Source: Macquaria australasica
Taxonomy: Eukaryota; Chordata; Actinopteri; Centrarchiformes; Percichthyidae
Reading direction: 5' to 3'
DNA length: 64,000 bases
NCBI GenBank assembly: GCA_005408345.1
Contig: SEMN01000222.1
Location: 322,001-386,000, forward strand
Positions 51,001 through 62,400 of the stretch are shown here, one piece after another; position 1 is the stretch's first letter, and every line of letters begins with the position of its first letter. The position numbers and the translations under genes were made by a program. The notes beneath the pieces were generated by a model that had not been told where the DNA came from, did not search any database, and saw only the letters and a list, made by a program, of their open reading frames with translations.

Positions 51001-54000
51001 TTCATTATGTTTTTACGGGTTGAGTGTGTTTCTATGACACTCTGAAAATGTTAATAATAACTTTTTGTGGAAAAACCATATCGGACACAAACTATTATTC
51101 AAAGAAGAGTATTTGTATGTCATAAAAACGTAATAATTTCTTCTGGTGTTAATGGAGGTACTAACCCTGCTTTTATACAAAGCAGTACATGAATATTAGC
51201 TCCAGACTCAATTTTAAATCTGATTTAGTGTGTTTTATTCTCCTCTCATTCCTCTTTTGAAAGCGCTGACCCATGACTAGTCTTTGTCTTGGGTGATGCC
51301 GAACAGATTGCAGTGCCTCTCTCCTTTCACTTGGCCTTTCCCATGTGGCTATCAGGGTTCTGAGTGGGAGGTGTAGTATCTGTTGTTGTGAGTCAGGTCG
51401 TGAGAGGAGAGGCAGTCGCTGCAGTGCGTGATGCTGCTCGCTGCATCCTAGCTACACCCGGCGGTGTGAACGCGCTGCGGCTGTCAGCCCAGCGGGAGGA
51501 GAGGAGTGCTGAGAGCCGCCTGCGCCGCAGAGGAGCAGCTTAACGTAGTCGGCAGCCTTGGTAACCGGGTGTAGGCGTCCGCTGCTGTTCCTCCCACTCG
51601 CTCTTGGGTAATGCCCTGGAAAGGACAAAAAGAAAGGACAAGAGCCATCAATTCAGCTACAGTACACCCTCCTCTTCTCCTCTATACTCTATCTGCCCTC
51701 CTCCTCTAGTGGCCTCCCTCCATTACAATCCCATTCTTTTATAGTCTGGTAACCCAAGGCAACGTATGAGGCCATGTCTGCTAATGTGTGTGTGAACAGC
51801 GCCTGTTGGTACACAGAAAAAAAAGGGGGCCCAAACAAGGCAGGCCTGGCTGCCAGAGCCTGATTGGTGCACAAAGGTCATCCTCCTGATGAGCCAGTAC
51901 GAATCAATCCCTTTCTACCCTGCAACCCGGAAGTCGGCCACTAAATCCTGGCTCTGTCTTTCTCAAAGCCCTACTAGGAAGCTGATCCCACAATAGAAGT
52001 GCGTATTGTTGTAGGTTTATCTGAGTAAATAGAAATAAATGAATAGCTTCACTGTCTGTCTAGGTGAGTTAGAGCGGAAAAAATGATTCACATCCACCTG
52101 TCTCCTCCTCCTGGGTTTCACCGGCCAGTTTCGGGTTAAAGTGCTGTTAAATCAGGCCACTTGTGTATCGTGTTCCTGCCCCCCCCCCCCAAGACGTGGC
52201 AGCCACAAGGTGTGAAGCCAGATTTCAACAATTCTGGCACAGGAGGAAAGGTCATTCCCTCACCCCCTAAGTTAGCTTCACGACAGGCTGGTCCGGCCTG
52301 AGCTCTGTTACACTGCACAGACACAACACACACAGATGAACCAGTGGGGTTGGAAGAGGGCACAACTGCATAACTTGGCTGCTGCAACAAAGACAGAGCT
52401 CCCTGATGATTCCTGTATTTAGCATACTGAGGCGGTGCTCTGTCATCTACACTTTTATTTTTGAATCTGGCTCAGTTTTCAGGCTGCGACTAAAAACTCT
52501 AAAGATTCTTTTTTTGACTATGTATAAAAGATTCAGACGCTTCTGGGGGTTTCCTTCACAGTAGGGCCTCTTTTATTTATATTTTCTAAAAGAAAATTTT
52601 ATTCAGTGCCTATTCGAAAGCTTTTATTTAGTCAATTTTTATTTAGCTTTTACTCAGTCTTATCAAATGTGTGTATTTTTTGAGTATATGCCTTTTTATT
52701 TGTAATGTACTATATCTGCCTGCTTCATGTCTGTGTGTGTACAGATCCTGTTCTGCACCCTCAACACCCACAAGATTGACATGGACAAGCTGCTGGGGGG
52801 CCAGATCGGCCTTGAGGATTTCATCTTCGCCCACATTAAAGGGATCAAGAAGGAGGTGGAAGTTTACAAAGCTGAGGATGCTCTGGGCCTCACCATCACG
52901 GACAACGGAGCGGGATACGCTTTCATAAAGGTACAAAGAAACGAAGCTTCTCAGCCTGAGCACGCCAACGTCAACCTTTATTTCACCTCTTAATTCACAG
53001 TGGTGTCGAGTTACATAACATACTAAATAAATACATTGGTAGGTAGAAAATGAGGCTTGTTAGACAAGGGAATTAATTGGAATTAATTGACTTGAAAGAA
53101 AAGGAACTTCCGTTGTGTTTATTGTCTTTTGCTTATTTGGTAAACTTCTCATGTGTACCAATACGTTAGTGGCTGTCTTAACATTTATTTTGCTCATTCC
53201 AATATCAGAAATTAAGTTGTATTAAGGGTTAGGATTAATATGAACAGTAAGCTGTGTTTATTGGTTTAAACTGTCCCCAAAGTAATTTTTAACAATGGTT
53301 TGCTTTTGTCAGCCAAAGCTGTGTAGAAAAAAACATCCATTTTCATTATGAATCTATTGATTCCTTTTTCAGCTAATCAAATAATCATTTAGTTTAAATA
53401 CATTCAGAAATAATGACGACTGTCCATCATAAGTTACCAAGATACCAAAATCCACTTAAATGTTAGATGTTTTTACAAGGAAATTAACCTAAAAGATGAA
53501 CTTATAATCAAACTTGTCATTGATTAATCTTCTGTTGTTTAACTAACCAAATAATCATCTAATTCTTTCAGCCTCACTCCCATCTAATACCAATTACATT
53601 ATACATGTAAAGTAGTAAATAAAATGCAAGTTTAATGAGTAAAGTGAAATATTAAAATCAAGTGTTTCCTCCTTCTGATCGTCTTTGATTCAAGATAATT
53701 GATGACCTTATTGTGGAAATCACAGCGTGTAGAAAACAGCAGTTGGCAAATAGACGTTGGGCACTACATCGACTTGTTTGCCACATTTAAAGTAATTTTA
53801 CAAGCTTTCTTTCATTGTGGAAATCATAATTCAACTTGGTACATTCCCCTTGTTGATGTAGACGGGGTCTAATGAGCTTATTTGGTCTCAGTCATGTTAC
53901 CCCACCATAACAAAGCGCTCACATGTGCCACCATGTGATGCCAAATCAGCACTGCATCCAGATTATCTGACCGTGTTTATGACACACTAAAGCCTTGGGT

Positions 54001-57000
54001 CAGTGTTGTGATGCTGTTGTAGTATGTGAACTTTTAAAGAGATGCTGCATCCATGAAGACAGTGTCTGGTCAGCGTTTTCAGATTCATTCATATGTCTGG
54101 AGAATTAAACTACTATATATCTTCCTAAATCTTCATTTAAACTTCTTTAACATTTTAATGAATAGTCCAGCCTAATGCAGCTTTTCTATGACATCTTTTA
54201 CACCTTCTCTTGCAGTAAATTGTTGAGGGGTTTATGGAGCAAAAGGTATTGAAATGAATATTTTGTCTTCCGATGGATCAAAAAGACCAGGAAAGTATTT
54301 TTTATATCCAAAAACTCTCAAACTCATGCAGTGCAGATGCTCCTAAGCTGGTGCAGCGGATATATTTGCATCACAAATGTTTGTTTCCTTTTTTAAAAAA
54401 AAAAAAAGCTTTTGAAGTCTCGCACAGAAATAAACAGTGTTATTTAGCTTTCCATGGAAGCATTTTTAATAGCTATTTTTGTGTTCTGCCAAGTCAAGTG
54501 GTTTCGCATCAGTGAAGAGAAAAGTGATTATCTGGTATAACATGATGAAAGAGCAGTAGACTCCTTAAGTATTGCCCAGGATATTTTGCGCACACACTTT
54601 TGGTTTTCTGCTCTCTTGTTTTGATCTATATTTTTGTCTTGTGTTGCTCGGAAAAACCTTCAAACAAACCTCTTTCTGTGTGGCACTTCATAAATGTATA
54701 ACGTAATCTTGCCGTCTTTTATTTAGATTTTGTCTTTGACTTCTTCGATCCATTTTCTGTTCTCCCCCTCCTCTATCTGTTCGGCAGCGTATCAAAGAGG
54801 GCAGTGTTGTGGACGGGGTGAAGGTGATCTGTGTGGGCGACCAGGTAGAGTGCATTAACGGACGTAACATCGTCGGGACGCGGCATTATGAGGTGGCCCG
54901 CATGCTTAAAGAGCTGCCCAGAGACAAATCCTTCACCCTCAAACTGGTCGAGCCGATGAAGGCTTTTGGTGAGTAGGAAGCAAGATACAGAAAAAGGTGC
55001 AGGTGATGAAAACACATTAGTGCGTTACATCACGGACCCACATGGTAAAAGGACAACAGACTGACCTTCAGGATTCAAGTTACTAGACGCATCCATGCAG
55101 AATCCTGTGCTGCAGTGTTTCTCAGCATGGGGGTGGGTGGTGTGGGGCCGGACACCAGAGCACATGAGATCATTTTGCTCATTTACAGGCTCATTTGCAT
55201 GATAAGAAAAAGTGGTTCTATGTGCTTTAAAAAAGCCAAATTATACCTCGGTTGAACATTGTGGTGCGGTTTTCTTCAGGACCACGAATAACTTATACAA
55301 ACCGTTTTTTATAATGTTCACTTGTGGTTTTTACGTAGCTGAAAATGTCAGTATATCATTGCTGATTGGAACTCAATACACACTTCTTATGGATTGCTAT
55401 CAAGAGCTGGAGCGAGTGATCTACCAGGAATGACTGTGATGTTATGAAGTTCAGCAAGGGGACAGTTTGCAGAAAACATGACTGTCTGTGAATTTGTTTC
55501 CCCTCTGAACGACAGAAATGCTTGAGCCCAGGTCAAAGGGTGCCAAACCTGCCAGCGACAACAAGATCGGCACAGGGAGGGGGACTCTGAGGCTGCGCTC
55601 CAAGGGCCCAGCTACTGTAGAGGAGGAGGTACGTTTCTTTTAGGTACTGAGCCCCCGGTGTGACAGCTCAAGTGTTCAAGTGTCAGTGGAAGATTGTGGA
55701 GTTCCTGTACTGGGAAAGAGTGCTTTTTTTCCCTTCAGACATGGAACTATTGATGCTATTATGAAGACTGCTTGGAAGTTGTCTCTTTTTTTGCTCCTGA
55801 TATAATCCTAAAGGTTCTCTCTGGTGAAGATACCCACAGATGACAAACAAACAAAAAAACACCTGGAAAAGATGTTGTATGCTCACACACATCATACATC
55901 AGTGTCCTCACGATACTAGAATTTCAAACTTCAGTACAATACTTTGAAAAATATCGATTTTCGATACCCTGGGGAAAAATGGACATAACATTAAGGGCAT
56001 AAAATGTTTGATTTTTATTAAAAGATAAATATAACAAGGCTATAACATGACAACGAGGTACGACTTTTCTTTTCTTGGCTAGTAGCGGAGAACAGCAGAA
56101 TGACTGTAGTAAACATTAACAATAATTAAAACTAACAATATTTTTCTTCTACATCCACATGTCCTATTTCTCCCCCTCATCAGTGAACCTGGAATAATTA
56201 AATCACTGTCGAACTGATCTCCAAGTCGTATTTTGATGAAAATGTGCAGCATCATCTTTGCAACGTTTGTGTTTTCCAGCCGACAGAGTTTGAGGAGAAG
56301 GCAGTGAAGAAAGTGGATGACCTCCTGGAGAGCTACATGGGCATCAGAGACACTGAACTTGGTGAGTTTAAATATTCACGAGCAAGTATCAGTGTATCAT
56401 TATTCATACATATGCTTACTGTGAAACTGCTGACGATGACCTGGCTTTGAGATATCAGAGAGATGAGAAGATGATTTGCCTCTGCATTTTGTCATACTTG
56501 AGGTACCTGCAACATAATTATCTAAGGTTAATTGCTTTCTAGAATACATGTATATTAAGTGATTGAGTTCAAAGTAACTGTTGTTTCAGAGGTGTTAAAA
56601 AGTAGCCGATATCTTGCGTACACATTAGTCTTGAGTGGCTTCATTAATATTCATTTAGAGTAAATGATTAGATGGGTTAATATCCAGTTTCAGCCAAGTA
56701 CTTCAGGCCTCAGTTAGCCCTATCTGACCTCAGTTTGTATGTTACTCCATTATTTAGTCACATAGCGTTCCCTAAAACAAAACGTTGTTTTTTCATTCCA
56801 CTCAGCTCCACTCTGCAGGCCAGAGCTGCTGTGGAAATGTTGGATTTAAACGTTGGTTTCGACCCGGACAAAGATTTTATCATTCAGGGCAGACAGTAGA
56901 CAGATGTGAGGTCATGAATATACTATTAAAGATTCAACCCATATATAAAATAAAAAATAATGTTTTTTTATAGGGAACGATATGAGACCAAATCAGAGTA

Positions 57001-57267
57001 ACATGCAGAATGTCTCGTTAATTAAGAGCTATGGAAATCCTCTCACTCGCTTATTTATTTATTTATTTAAAGCTCTTCAGTTACTCAGTGAAGTATTCTG
57101 CTCTTCCCCCTCCAGCTGCTACGATGGTCGAGGTTGGCCGCGACAAGAAGAACCCAGATGAATTCGCCATGGCGTTAGACGAGACCCTCGGAGACTTCGC
57201 CTTTCCCGATGAGTTTGTCTTTGACGTCTGGGGGGCCATCGGAGACGCCAAGCAGGGAAGATTTTAA
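39089..57267 (+). CDS. gipc2: GIPC PDZ domain-containing family member 2, complete, 6 exons
   Basis: GIPC proteins are cytosolic/endosomal adaptors linking receptor C-termini (PDZ) to myosin VI. Exons: 39089-39367, 52745-52930, 54788-54968, 55516-55628, 56280-56361, 57116-57267; 993 nt, 330 residues (human 315). The N-terminal basic/Pro-rich region begins MPLGPWRKKNK. GH1 covers about residues 50-125 (KLVFHTQLAHGSPTGRIEGF and LLGGQIGLEDFIFAHIKG). The PDZ domain covers about 130-210, with LGLTITDNGAGYAFIK as the ligand-binding loop. GH2 follows (DDLLESYMGIRDTEL; LDETLGDFAFPDEFVFDVWG), where myosin VI binds in the family. Intron 1 is 13.4 kb, far longer than any other here, and is loaded with repeats. 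The start is the first ATG of the conserved MPL... N-terminus. Confidence 0.97.
39510..40300 (+). repeat. Copy 4 of the TACTTTACTTGAG teleost repeat (longest)
   Basis: It starts ATTGGTGGAAAGTAAATAAG and ends CTTCTTCCACCACTGCA, giving short inverted ends (GTGGTGGAA/TTCCACCAC). Interior blocks match the other copies. It lies at the left end of gipc2 intron 1. Confidence 0.75.
40301..41039. other. gipc2 intron 1 segment, nothing recognised
   Basis: Non-coding intron sequence without a recognised repeat, RNA or exon. Confidence 0.55.
41040..41195 (+). repeat. L2-like 3' tail, second copy
   Basis: It ends ATACCAAGGCAAATTCC ... GCAATAAACCTGATTCTGAC, nearly identical to 25430-25715. Confidence 0.65.
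42111..43154 (+). mobile_element. hAT-like non-autonomous element with 8-bp target duplication
   Basis: Ends TAGGGCTGGGTACTG (42111-42125) and CAGTACTCGGCCCTA (43140-43154) are inverted at 13 of 15 positions. Flanks CCTGCAAG (42103-42110) and CCTGCGAG (43155-43162) agree at 7 of 8, as for hAT insertions. No transposase frame was seen. A second repeat (about 42470-42785, the TGCAAC family) is nested inside. Confidence 0.7.
42470..42785 (+). repeat. TGCAAC hAT-like copy nested in another element
   Basis: It contains ACAATTAATCGTTTTTTAAG, GGTTTTGGACTGTTGGTCCG, TTGGACTCTGGGAAA and the 3' end AAATGTTAGTTGC. It lies wholly inside the element at 42111-43154. Confidence 0.65.
43163..45733. other. 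gipc2 intron 1 segment, nothing recognised
   Basis: AT-rich intron sequence. A partial internal similarity between about 43480-43680 and 43880-44050 (TGAGTTTAAATAATT..GTTTATTTAAA.. and TTTCTCC..TCTTTTCTG..TTTCCTTC..AAACAC) suggests an old local duplication. No exon or RNA gene seen. Confidence 0.5.
45735..46770 (-). repeat. TGCAAC hAT-like copy, split by an insertion
   Basis: The left part (about 45735-45811: ATGCAACTTT ... ATTATTTTCATTATCAATGA) and right part (about 46596-46770: TTTGTCTATAAAATG, CAGAGCCCAAGTTGATGTC, GCAGCAAATCCTCACATTTG) are the two halves of one element, separated by the 784-bp unit at 45812-46595. Confidence 0.75.
45812..46595. mobile_element. piggyBac-like non-autonomous element flanked by TTAA
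   Basis: Ends AGCTGGGGTAGGCAG (45812-45826) and CTGCCCACCCCAGCT (46581-46595) are inverted at 14 of 15 positions. The element is flanked on both sides by TTAA (45808-45811 and 46596-46599), the signature of piggyBac target duplication. It is 784 bp long, with a CpG-rich centre (about 46300-46440), and has no transposase frame. Confidence 0.75.
47845..48050 (-). repeat. L2-like 3' tail, inverted copy
   Basis: It begins GGTTCAGAATCATGTTTATTG, key block TTTATTGCCAAGTAGGTTTT, and ends TTTTGTGCAGGGATGTGCAA, the reverse of 25430-25715. Confidence 0.65.
48051..49688. other. gipc2 intron 1 segment, nothing recognised
   Basis: No repeat, exon or RNA gene recognised. Confidence 0.5.
49689..49905 (-). 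repeat. TGCAAC hAT-like copy, inverted
   Basis: Blocks AGCTAACGATTAGTTTTG, CAGAGCCCAAGGTGACTTC, TTTTGTCCGACCAACAGTCC and TTAATTAATCGACTAATC match the family in reverse orientation; the ends are eroded. Confidence 0.65.
50060..50480 (-). repeat. Copy 5 of the TACTTTACTTGAG teleost repeat, inverted
   Basis: CTCCATTACAAGTAAAAGG, TTAAGTAAAAGTACAGAAG, CTGAAATGTAGTGGAGTAG and TTGTACTTAAGTACAGTAC are the reverse of copies 3 and 4. Confidence 0.75.
51360..51620 (+). promoter_or_regulatory. GC/CpG-rich block in gipc2 intron 1
   Basis: A sharply GC-rich stretch (GCTGCTCGCTGCATCC, CCCGGCGGTGTGAACGCGCT, GCCGCCTGCGCCGCAGAGG) in AT-rich intron, 1.1 kb before gipc2 exon 2. It could be an alternative promoter or first exon, or an enhancer. 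No open frame of note. Confidence 0.35.
53330..53580 (-). repeat. Eroded TGCAAC-type copy in gipc2 intron 2
   Basis: TTTTCATTATGAATCTATTGATT at the left and TCTTTCAGCCTC at the right resemble family ends, with a degraded centre. Low confidence. Confidence 0.35.
55905..55990. repeat. Fragment of TATCGA-type MITE in gipc2 intron 4
   Basis: ACGATACTAGAATTTCAAAC and ATATCGATTTTCGATACCC resemble the TATCGA-containing repeat class seen in the dnajb4 intron and at 42111-43154. Confidence 0.35.
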
Positions 57268-58501
57268 GTTCGCTCCTGCCCCCAAAACACACACACACAC
57301 ACACACACACTCCCCTCCTTCCCCATCTCACCTCTTAATATCCTCAGAAGCAAACCAGCACAAACGGAGGGCGGATGAAGTGTTCTTTAGGTGTAGCTTT
57401 GCACGTGGATGGCGTCGACTTCGGTCAAGTGGGTTTACATAAGGAATCTAACATGTCAGAGTTTCACTGTAATCTTGTAAAGATATCCATGAAATGTGGA
57501 ATGCAGTTTCCGACACTGGACCTGCCTCCCGCAAGCTGAAGGGTTGGTGATTAATTCCAGATGTTGTATAAACATTCTGCACACACATCCCCCCGTTTGA
57601 GACACGATCGCTCTAGCTGCATGTTAAAAGCTCATGATGCTGTTCTTCTGTCAGAACAGTCAGCAGTGGTCTATTATACTGGTTATGAAATGGCACGTGC
57701 ACACATTAAATTTGAAAAGAATCACTCAGTTTTAATCACTTTATCGCTGTGTCATTTTGAATATACAGATGTCGCACAGCTTTTTATAGGCTTTTTTTAT
57801 ATATGTGAAAATGTTGCTGATTTTACAGCAGCAGCATTGTGTAATTAGTGTAATTATAGTGATCTGTAGCAATATTTCCCTCCCAATTTTTATGTCCTCA
57901 GTGAAAACATGTTGGAGCTTTGGCCACGTTCACATTGCTAGTGTTTACTTTGTGATTTTCTTTGTGAACTCTTCTCTGTGGCCTTCCACATCTCAGCTTG
58001 AGCCTTTCGTCCATCTGTCGAGAGACGGAGCAAAATGGAGAACAGAGGGTTTCAACTTTTAAATGCCTTTTTAGCCAAGTTTGACCGACACACATTCCAC
58101 CAACATCGCTTATGTTTCTCATGTTGTTATAGTCTGTAAAACACTGTTAACATGTCACGAAATGAGGCTTATTTAGAGATGCACACTTATTTTTTTCCTG
58201 TAATTTATTTTGTCATGAAAAATCATAATGCTGTAAGACATTTTTACAGAGACATGGCTCAGTATGAAAAAGTTCTTTCCTGAAAAAGCCATTTTGAAGG
58301 CTGTGTCTGGAACGGGATCAATTGTAATCCAATGTCTTAAATAAATGCACTCGCATTAATGTAACTGCACTATTTAAATCACTGTCAAACTGAATTTAAA
58401 TAGTGACTTGATTAGTGTCACCTACTGATGTCAACTGTTCGCAGCAGTTGCATATTGTTTGACAAACCATAAGGGATCACTATTGTTGGATAGACAATAA
58501 A
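57268..58501 (+). other. gipc2: gipc2 3' UTR with two poly(A) signals
   Basis: Non-coding after the TAA at 57265-57267. A (CA)n tract lies at about 57289-57312. AATAAA occurs at 58340-58345 and 58496-58501. The tail-to-tail neighbour txndc12 has its own signal about 100 bp further on. Confidence 0.6.
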
Positions 58502-58593
58502 ATTTGATATACTGTTATTACAACTGTGTCATGAATGCTTCTGGCTCGCAATGAAATGAAAACAACAAACGCAAACAGCTCAGTACAACAAAC

Positions 58594-59466
58594 TTTATTT
58601 GCACACTTGGCTGTGTACATGTATAAAATACACCAAGACACTTGACCAGTGTTTTCATCCCTCATTCAAAGAGTTTAACAAGACCGATAAAATAAAAAAC
58701 AATAAATGAACCGAGTGTTGTCACTTCACGAGCAGCAAAACAAACTCAGAACAGGAAAAAAACAATTACGTAGATATAGCTAAATAAGTACACATCATTT
58801 GGCAGGATTAAATGAATAATTAGTATTATTTTAAAGACTGTGGATAATAGAAATCAGAAGCACAGAGCTTATGTCGTAGTGCATGGTAAATATTGTCACA
58901 TAATTAACATACTGTAGAGGATCTTTGGAAGCACATCACTGTAGGTGTTAAATTATTTATCTCGACTAATATTAAGTACTATATCATTGCTGTTGGCTGA
59001 AAACAACTCTACTGGTTGAAATGAATTACACATCTACAGTGTGTTGGTGAAACTTCAGAACAAACCAAAGAAAGTTTCGCGGCGTGAAAACTTGGCACTT
59101 TCCAGATGTGAAATTTCCATCCAACAACAACAACTCTAAGTGAGAGTTAGTAATAGTTAACTTGGCTAGCTTGAGTTGGTTATATCCTCTACAGACAGTA
59201 AGTACAGTACATGGTATTTAATTAAGAGATTACAAATGCACATTTTAAAACAAAGTGACAGGAAAATTAGTAGTCGTGTACGTCAAGTCAAGTACTGAAG
59301 CACCGACGCCTTTTTAAATGGTTGGCTTGGTTTGGTCAGTGAGATGGACCCCACCGTCTAAAGTGAGAGTATAAATGGTGAAAGGGGTTGTTTGAGGATG
59401 TTGTTGAAGCACAGGCTCAGGTAGAGGAAGTGTAGCCCTTGCAGCCTGATGCCCGTCTCGGCCTCC
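58594..59466 (-). other. txndc12: txndc12 3' UTR
   Basis: Between the stop codon (59467-59469) and the - strand AATAAA (TTTATT on + at 58594-58599). AT-rich, no repeat recognised. Confidence 0.6.
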
Positions 59467-62400
59467 TCACAGCTCATCTCCAGTGTGCCCCTGCTTGAAG
59501 GCGTCGCCCGTCAGCTTCTCCTGCGCCTCCTTCATACCGGACACGACTGAGCAGGAAGGAGAGAACAAAGACACCATAATTATTAACAATTTACACCTGA
59601 AATGTGAGTTTTCTTTAATCCCAGCTATCATTTTGGAGGAGCCAGCAGCTACATCACATTGTAACAGAATACTTTCCGTAGGTAAATGATAATAATCTGG
59701 ATTGTTACCTTGTTCTGCGCTGCTGTAGAAGTACTTGTAGTTTGGGTTCCCATTCTTATTAGTGATTTCAGGATGGACTTGGCCGCTGGGATCTGTGAGG
59801 GTATAAAAAGAGTCAAATAAAAAGGTTTCGTCAGTTCAAATTAAAAGTTAAAATCCAAACAATAGAGGGCTGAAACCAGCCATTGTCTTGTTTATGAATG
59901 AATCTGACAAATTATTTTCTCGATTTATTCATTATTTGGTCAATAAAATGTCAGAATATTGTGAAAAATGCACCTTCAGATTGCTTTTGTCCAATCTACA
60001 GTCCAAAATCTAAAAGGTATTCAGTTTATTATTATGCCAGACTAAGAAAACCAGCAAATATTAGCATTTGAGAATGTGGAACCAGTACATTTTGGGCACT
60101 TTTACTTAAAAATAGTTTAATTAATTTATCGACTTATCGTTTCAGCTTTAAAACAATATATTAGTTGTACTTGAGCTGTAACATGGATGCATTTCTAAGC
60201 GTATTAGAGCAATTTTAACATTAATATTCTACATTGTGGAATAACATTTCTGATTCTTTACACAGTGTTTACTGTTGTATTTAACATCACATACAGGTGA
60301 TCTTTAGGCCAATCAAAGGTTGACTTTTTCTATCTGCTATTTCTTCTGTCAAACACCTGTAAAGATTTGGGGTGTGCCTGTTTCATTATCTTTAGCTCTG
60401 TGTTGTTCGACACGCCACTGAAACTTCTAATCCAGCCTACTGAAATTTTACCAGGCACCGCATGTTATTCAGGAAGAGTAAGTGTGCAATCAGGAATCAC
60501 ACAAAGTGTTTACATGAAGGGTGACTCGACCCCCTCCGTACCAAGGAAAAGAATCCGAGGAATGTATCCACCATCTGGGCTCAAGGCTTCATCCTTTGGC
60601 TCCTCCTCATCCTGTTCAAATAGGAGATAACTTGTCATTTACAAGCCTGGAAACTAATCTCAACCATCTAATAATATTTGTTAATGTTGGCTACAAGCAC
60701 AATCATAAAACATGTGAGTGCAGGTGAGAGAAAAAGAGACAAATAAGTATGAATAAAAGTAATCTCATCTCCGCACTAACCACATTAAAATGAACTTGAA
60801 ATATTAACCTTTAACTGAAATGAACAGTTTGCTGTGAAATGCCACTCAGCAGTTCCTTACCTCCAGGTTGATCATAACAAAGTTGTGTGCAAGTTCAGAG
60901 ATTTCCTTGGACTCAGCAAATTTGGGCTTCAGTGCTGATGTAAAAACAACAAAATACAATTAATTGTTATCTTGAATTGTCATCAAATCCAGGACAATAC
61001 AGCACCCGCTTCTTTGAAACTGAATGATTCATCTTAAATGCATTCTTCCACTTTCCCATCAGTCCCTCGAGGCCCAGAGCCAATACCCCGAACAGCTTTA
61101 ATAATCACTTCCCGTTTGAATTCTTTGCCCACATTACAGATGGTGATTTGGCTGAGCTTGTAGGCTTAGTAATGTTTATTCATCTGCATATGATATGGCT
61201 CGTCTTCTGTCAAAACAGAGGAATGGGCTCATATGTCTCACTTTTAAAAGTGGATGTAAAGAAAATCAGACATTCATGTCACCTTGAATTAAAATATTAT
61301 TTTTCCCCAGTAGCATGTAGTACTGTTTCATCATTAAAGTTACGCAGCAAAATCTTAAGTTATGCCTTTTAAATACAAAACTGAACCTGATTTATGCAAA
61401 AACTACATTCCCCGAAGTATCGTATATGAATAAGTCATCATGGTGTCAGTTGTCAGACTGTTGGATATCTTGTCCCCGATTGGTCGCACAGTCCAGGCAA
61501 CTACTCTTTACCTACTTTCAAGGTCAAGAAAAGACATTTTGACATGTCACAGCAGGAAAAGCACAGGTGTAAATAATAAAATTAACGACGGCTGAATTGA
61601 ATTTAGCTGCTCTGGTTTCAGGGTCCTGGTACTGTGCATGCTGGCTCACTGTCATGACTTAATCATAACCTTTATTCACTTCACAATCATCATCATTTAG
61701 TTTATTCACAAAACAAATAATACAAATGCAAGCATACAAGACATAATAAGGATATGTGAAATGGGACACCCCGATAAGCTATCTGCAGCTTGAGAATAGG
61801 GGCCCAGACAGTAAACATAGCATTTAAAATGTTTTCTAGCACATTTTCTAAAATTTAACCCTAGCCTAATCCTAACCTAAAAACAACAAAAACTACTAAA
61901 TGTTCCCAAGACATTTTTTTACATCAGTCTAAACATTGGTTAGATACGCAAGATGCAGTAAATAAAGACATATGGCAAATCAAAAATAATAATACAAATT
62001 AGATGGATTTCAGAATAGAATAATTAGCTTAGAAGTCCCCAGCTCCACTTACTGGGACACATAGAACGGAGCCATCGTTAATGTTATTAGTAACACCTGT
62101 GCTTTTCCTGCTATGAAAAATGACTATGGTCATTACAGTCCATTGTTTGAAGGTGTAACGAAGTGTAGCGTCATGTAAAGTGTAAGTTACTGCTCCGTTT
62201 ACCGTTTTTTGGAACCACATTTTGGAGTAACAGCTTTATCGACACTGGCACGTAAATGTTGTTTTATTCAGACATGACGGGACAATTTTGTTTTACTTTA
62301 CAGCAGTGTTGTGCATTTTAAACCGACATAAAGTAGGACGCCTTGTCCTTAGGAAATCCTAACCTGAGGTTTTTATAGTGAAAGGGAGAGAACTTGTTTT

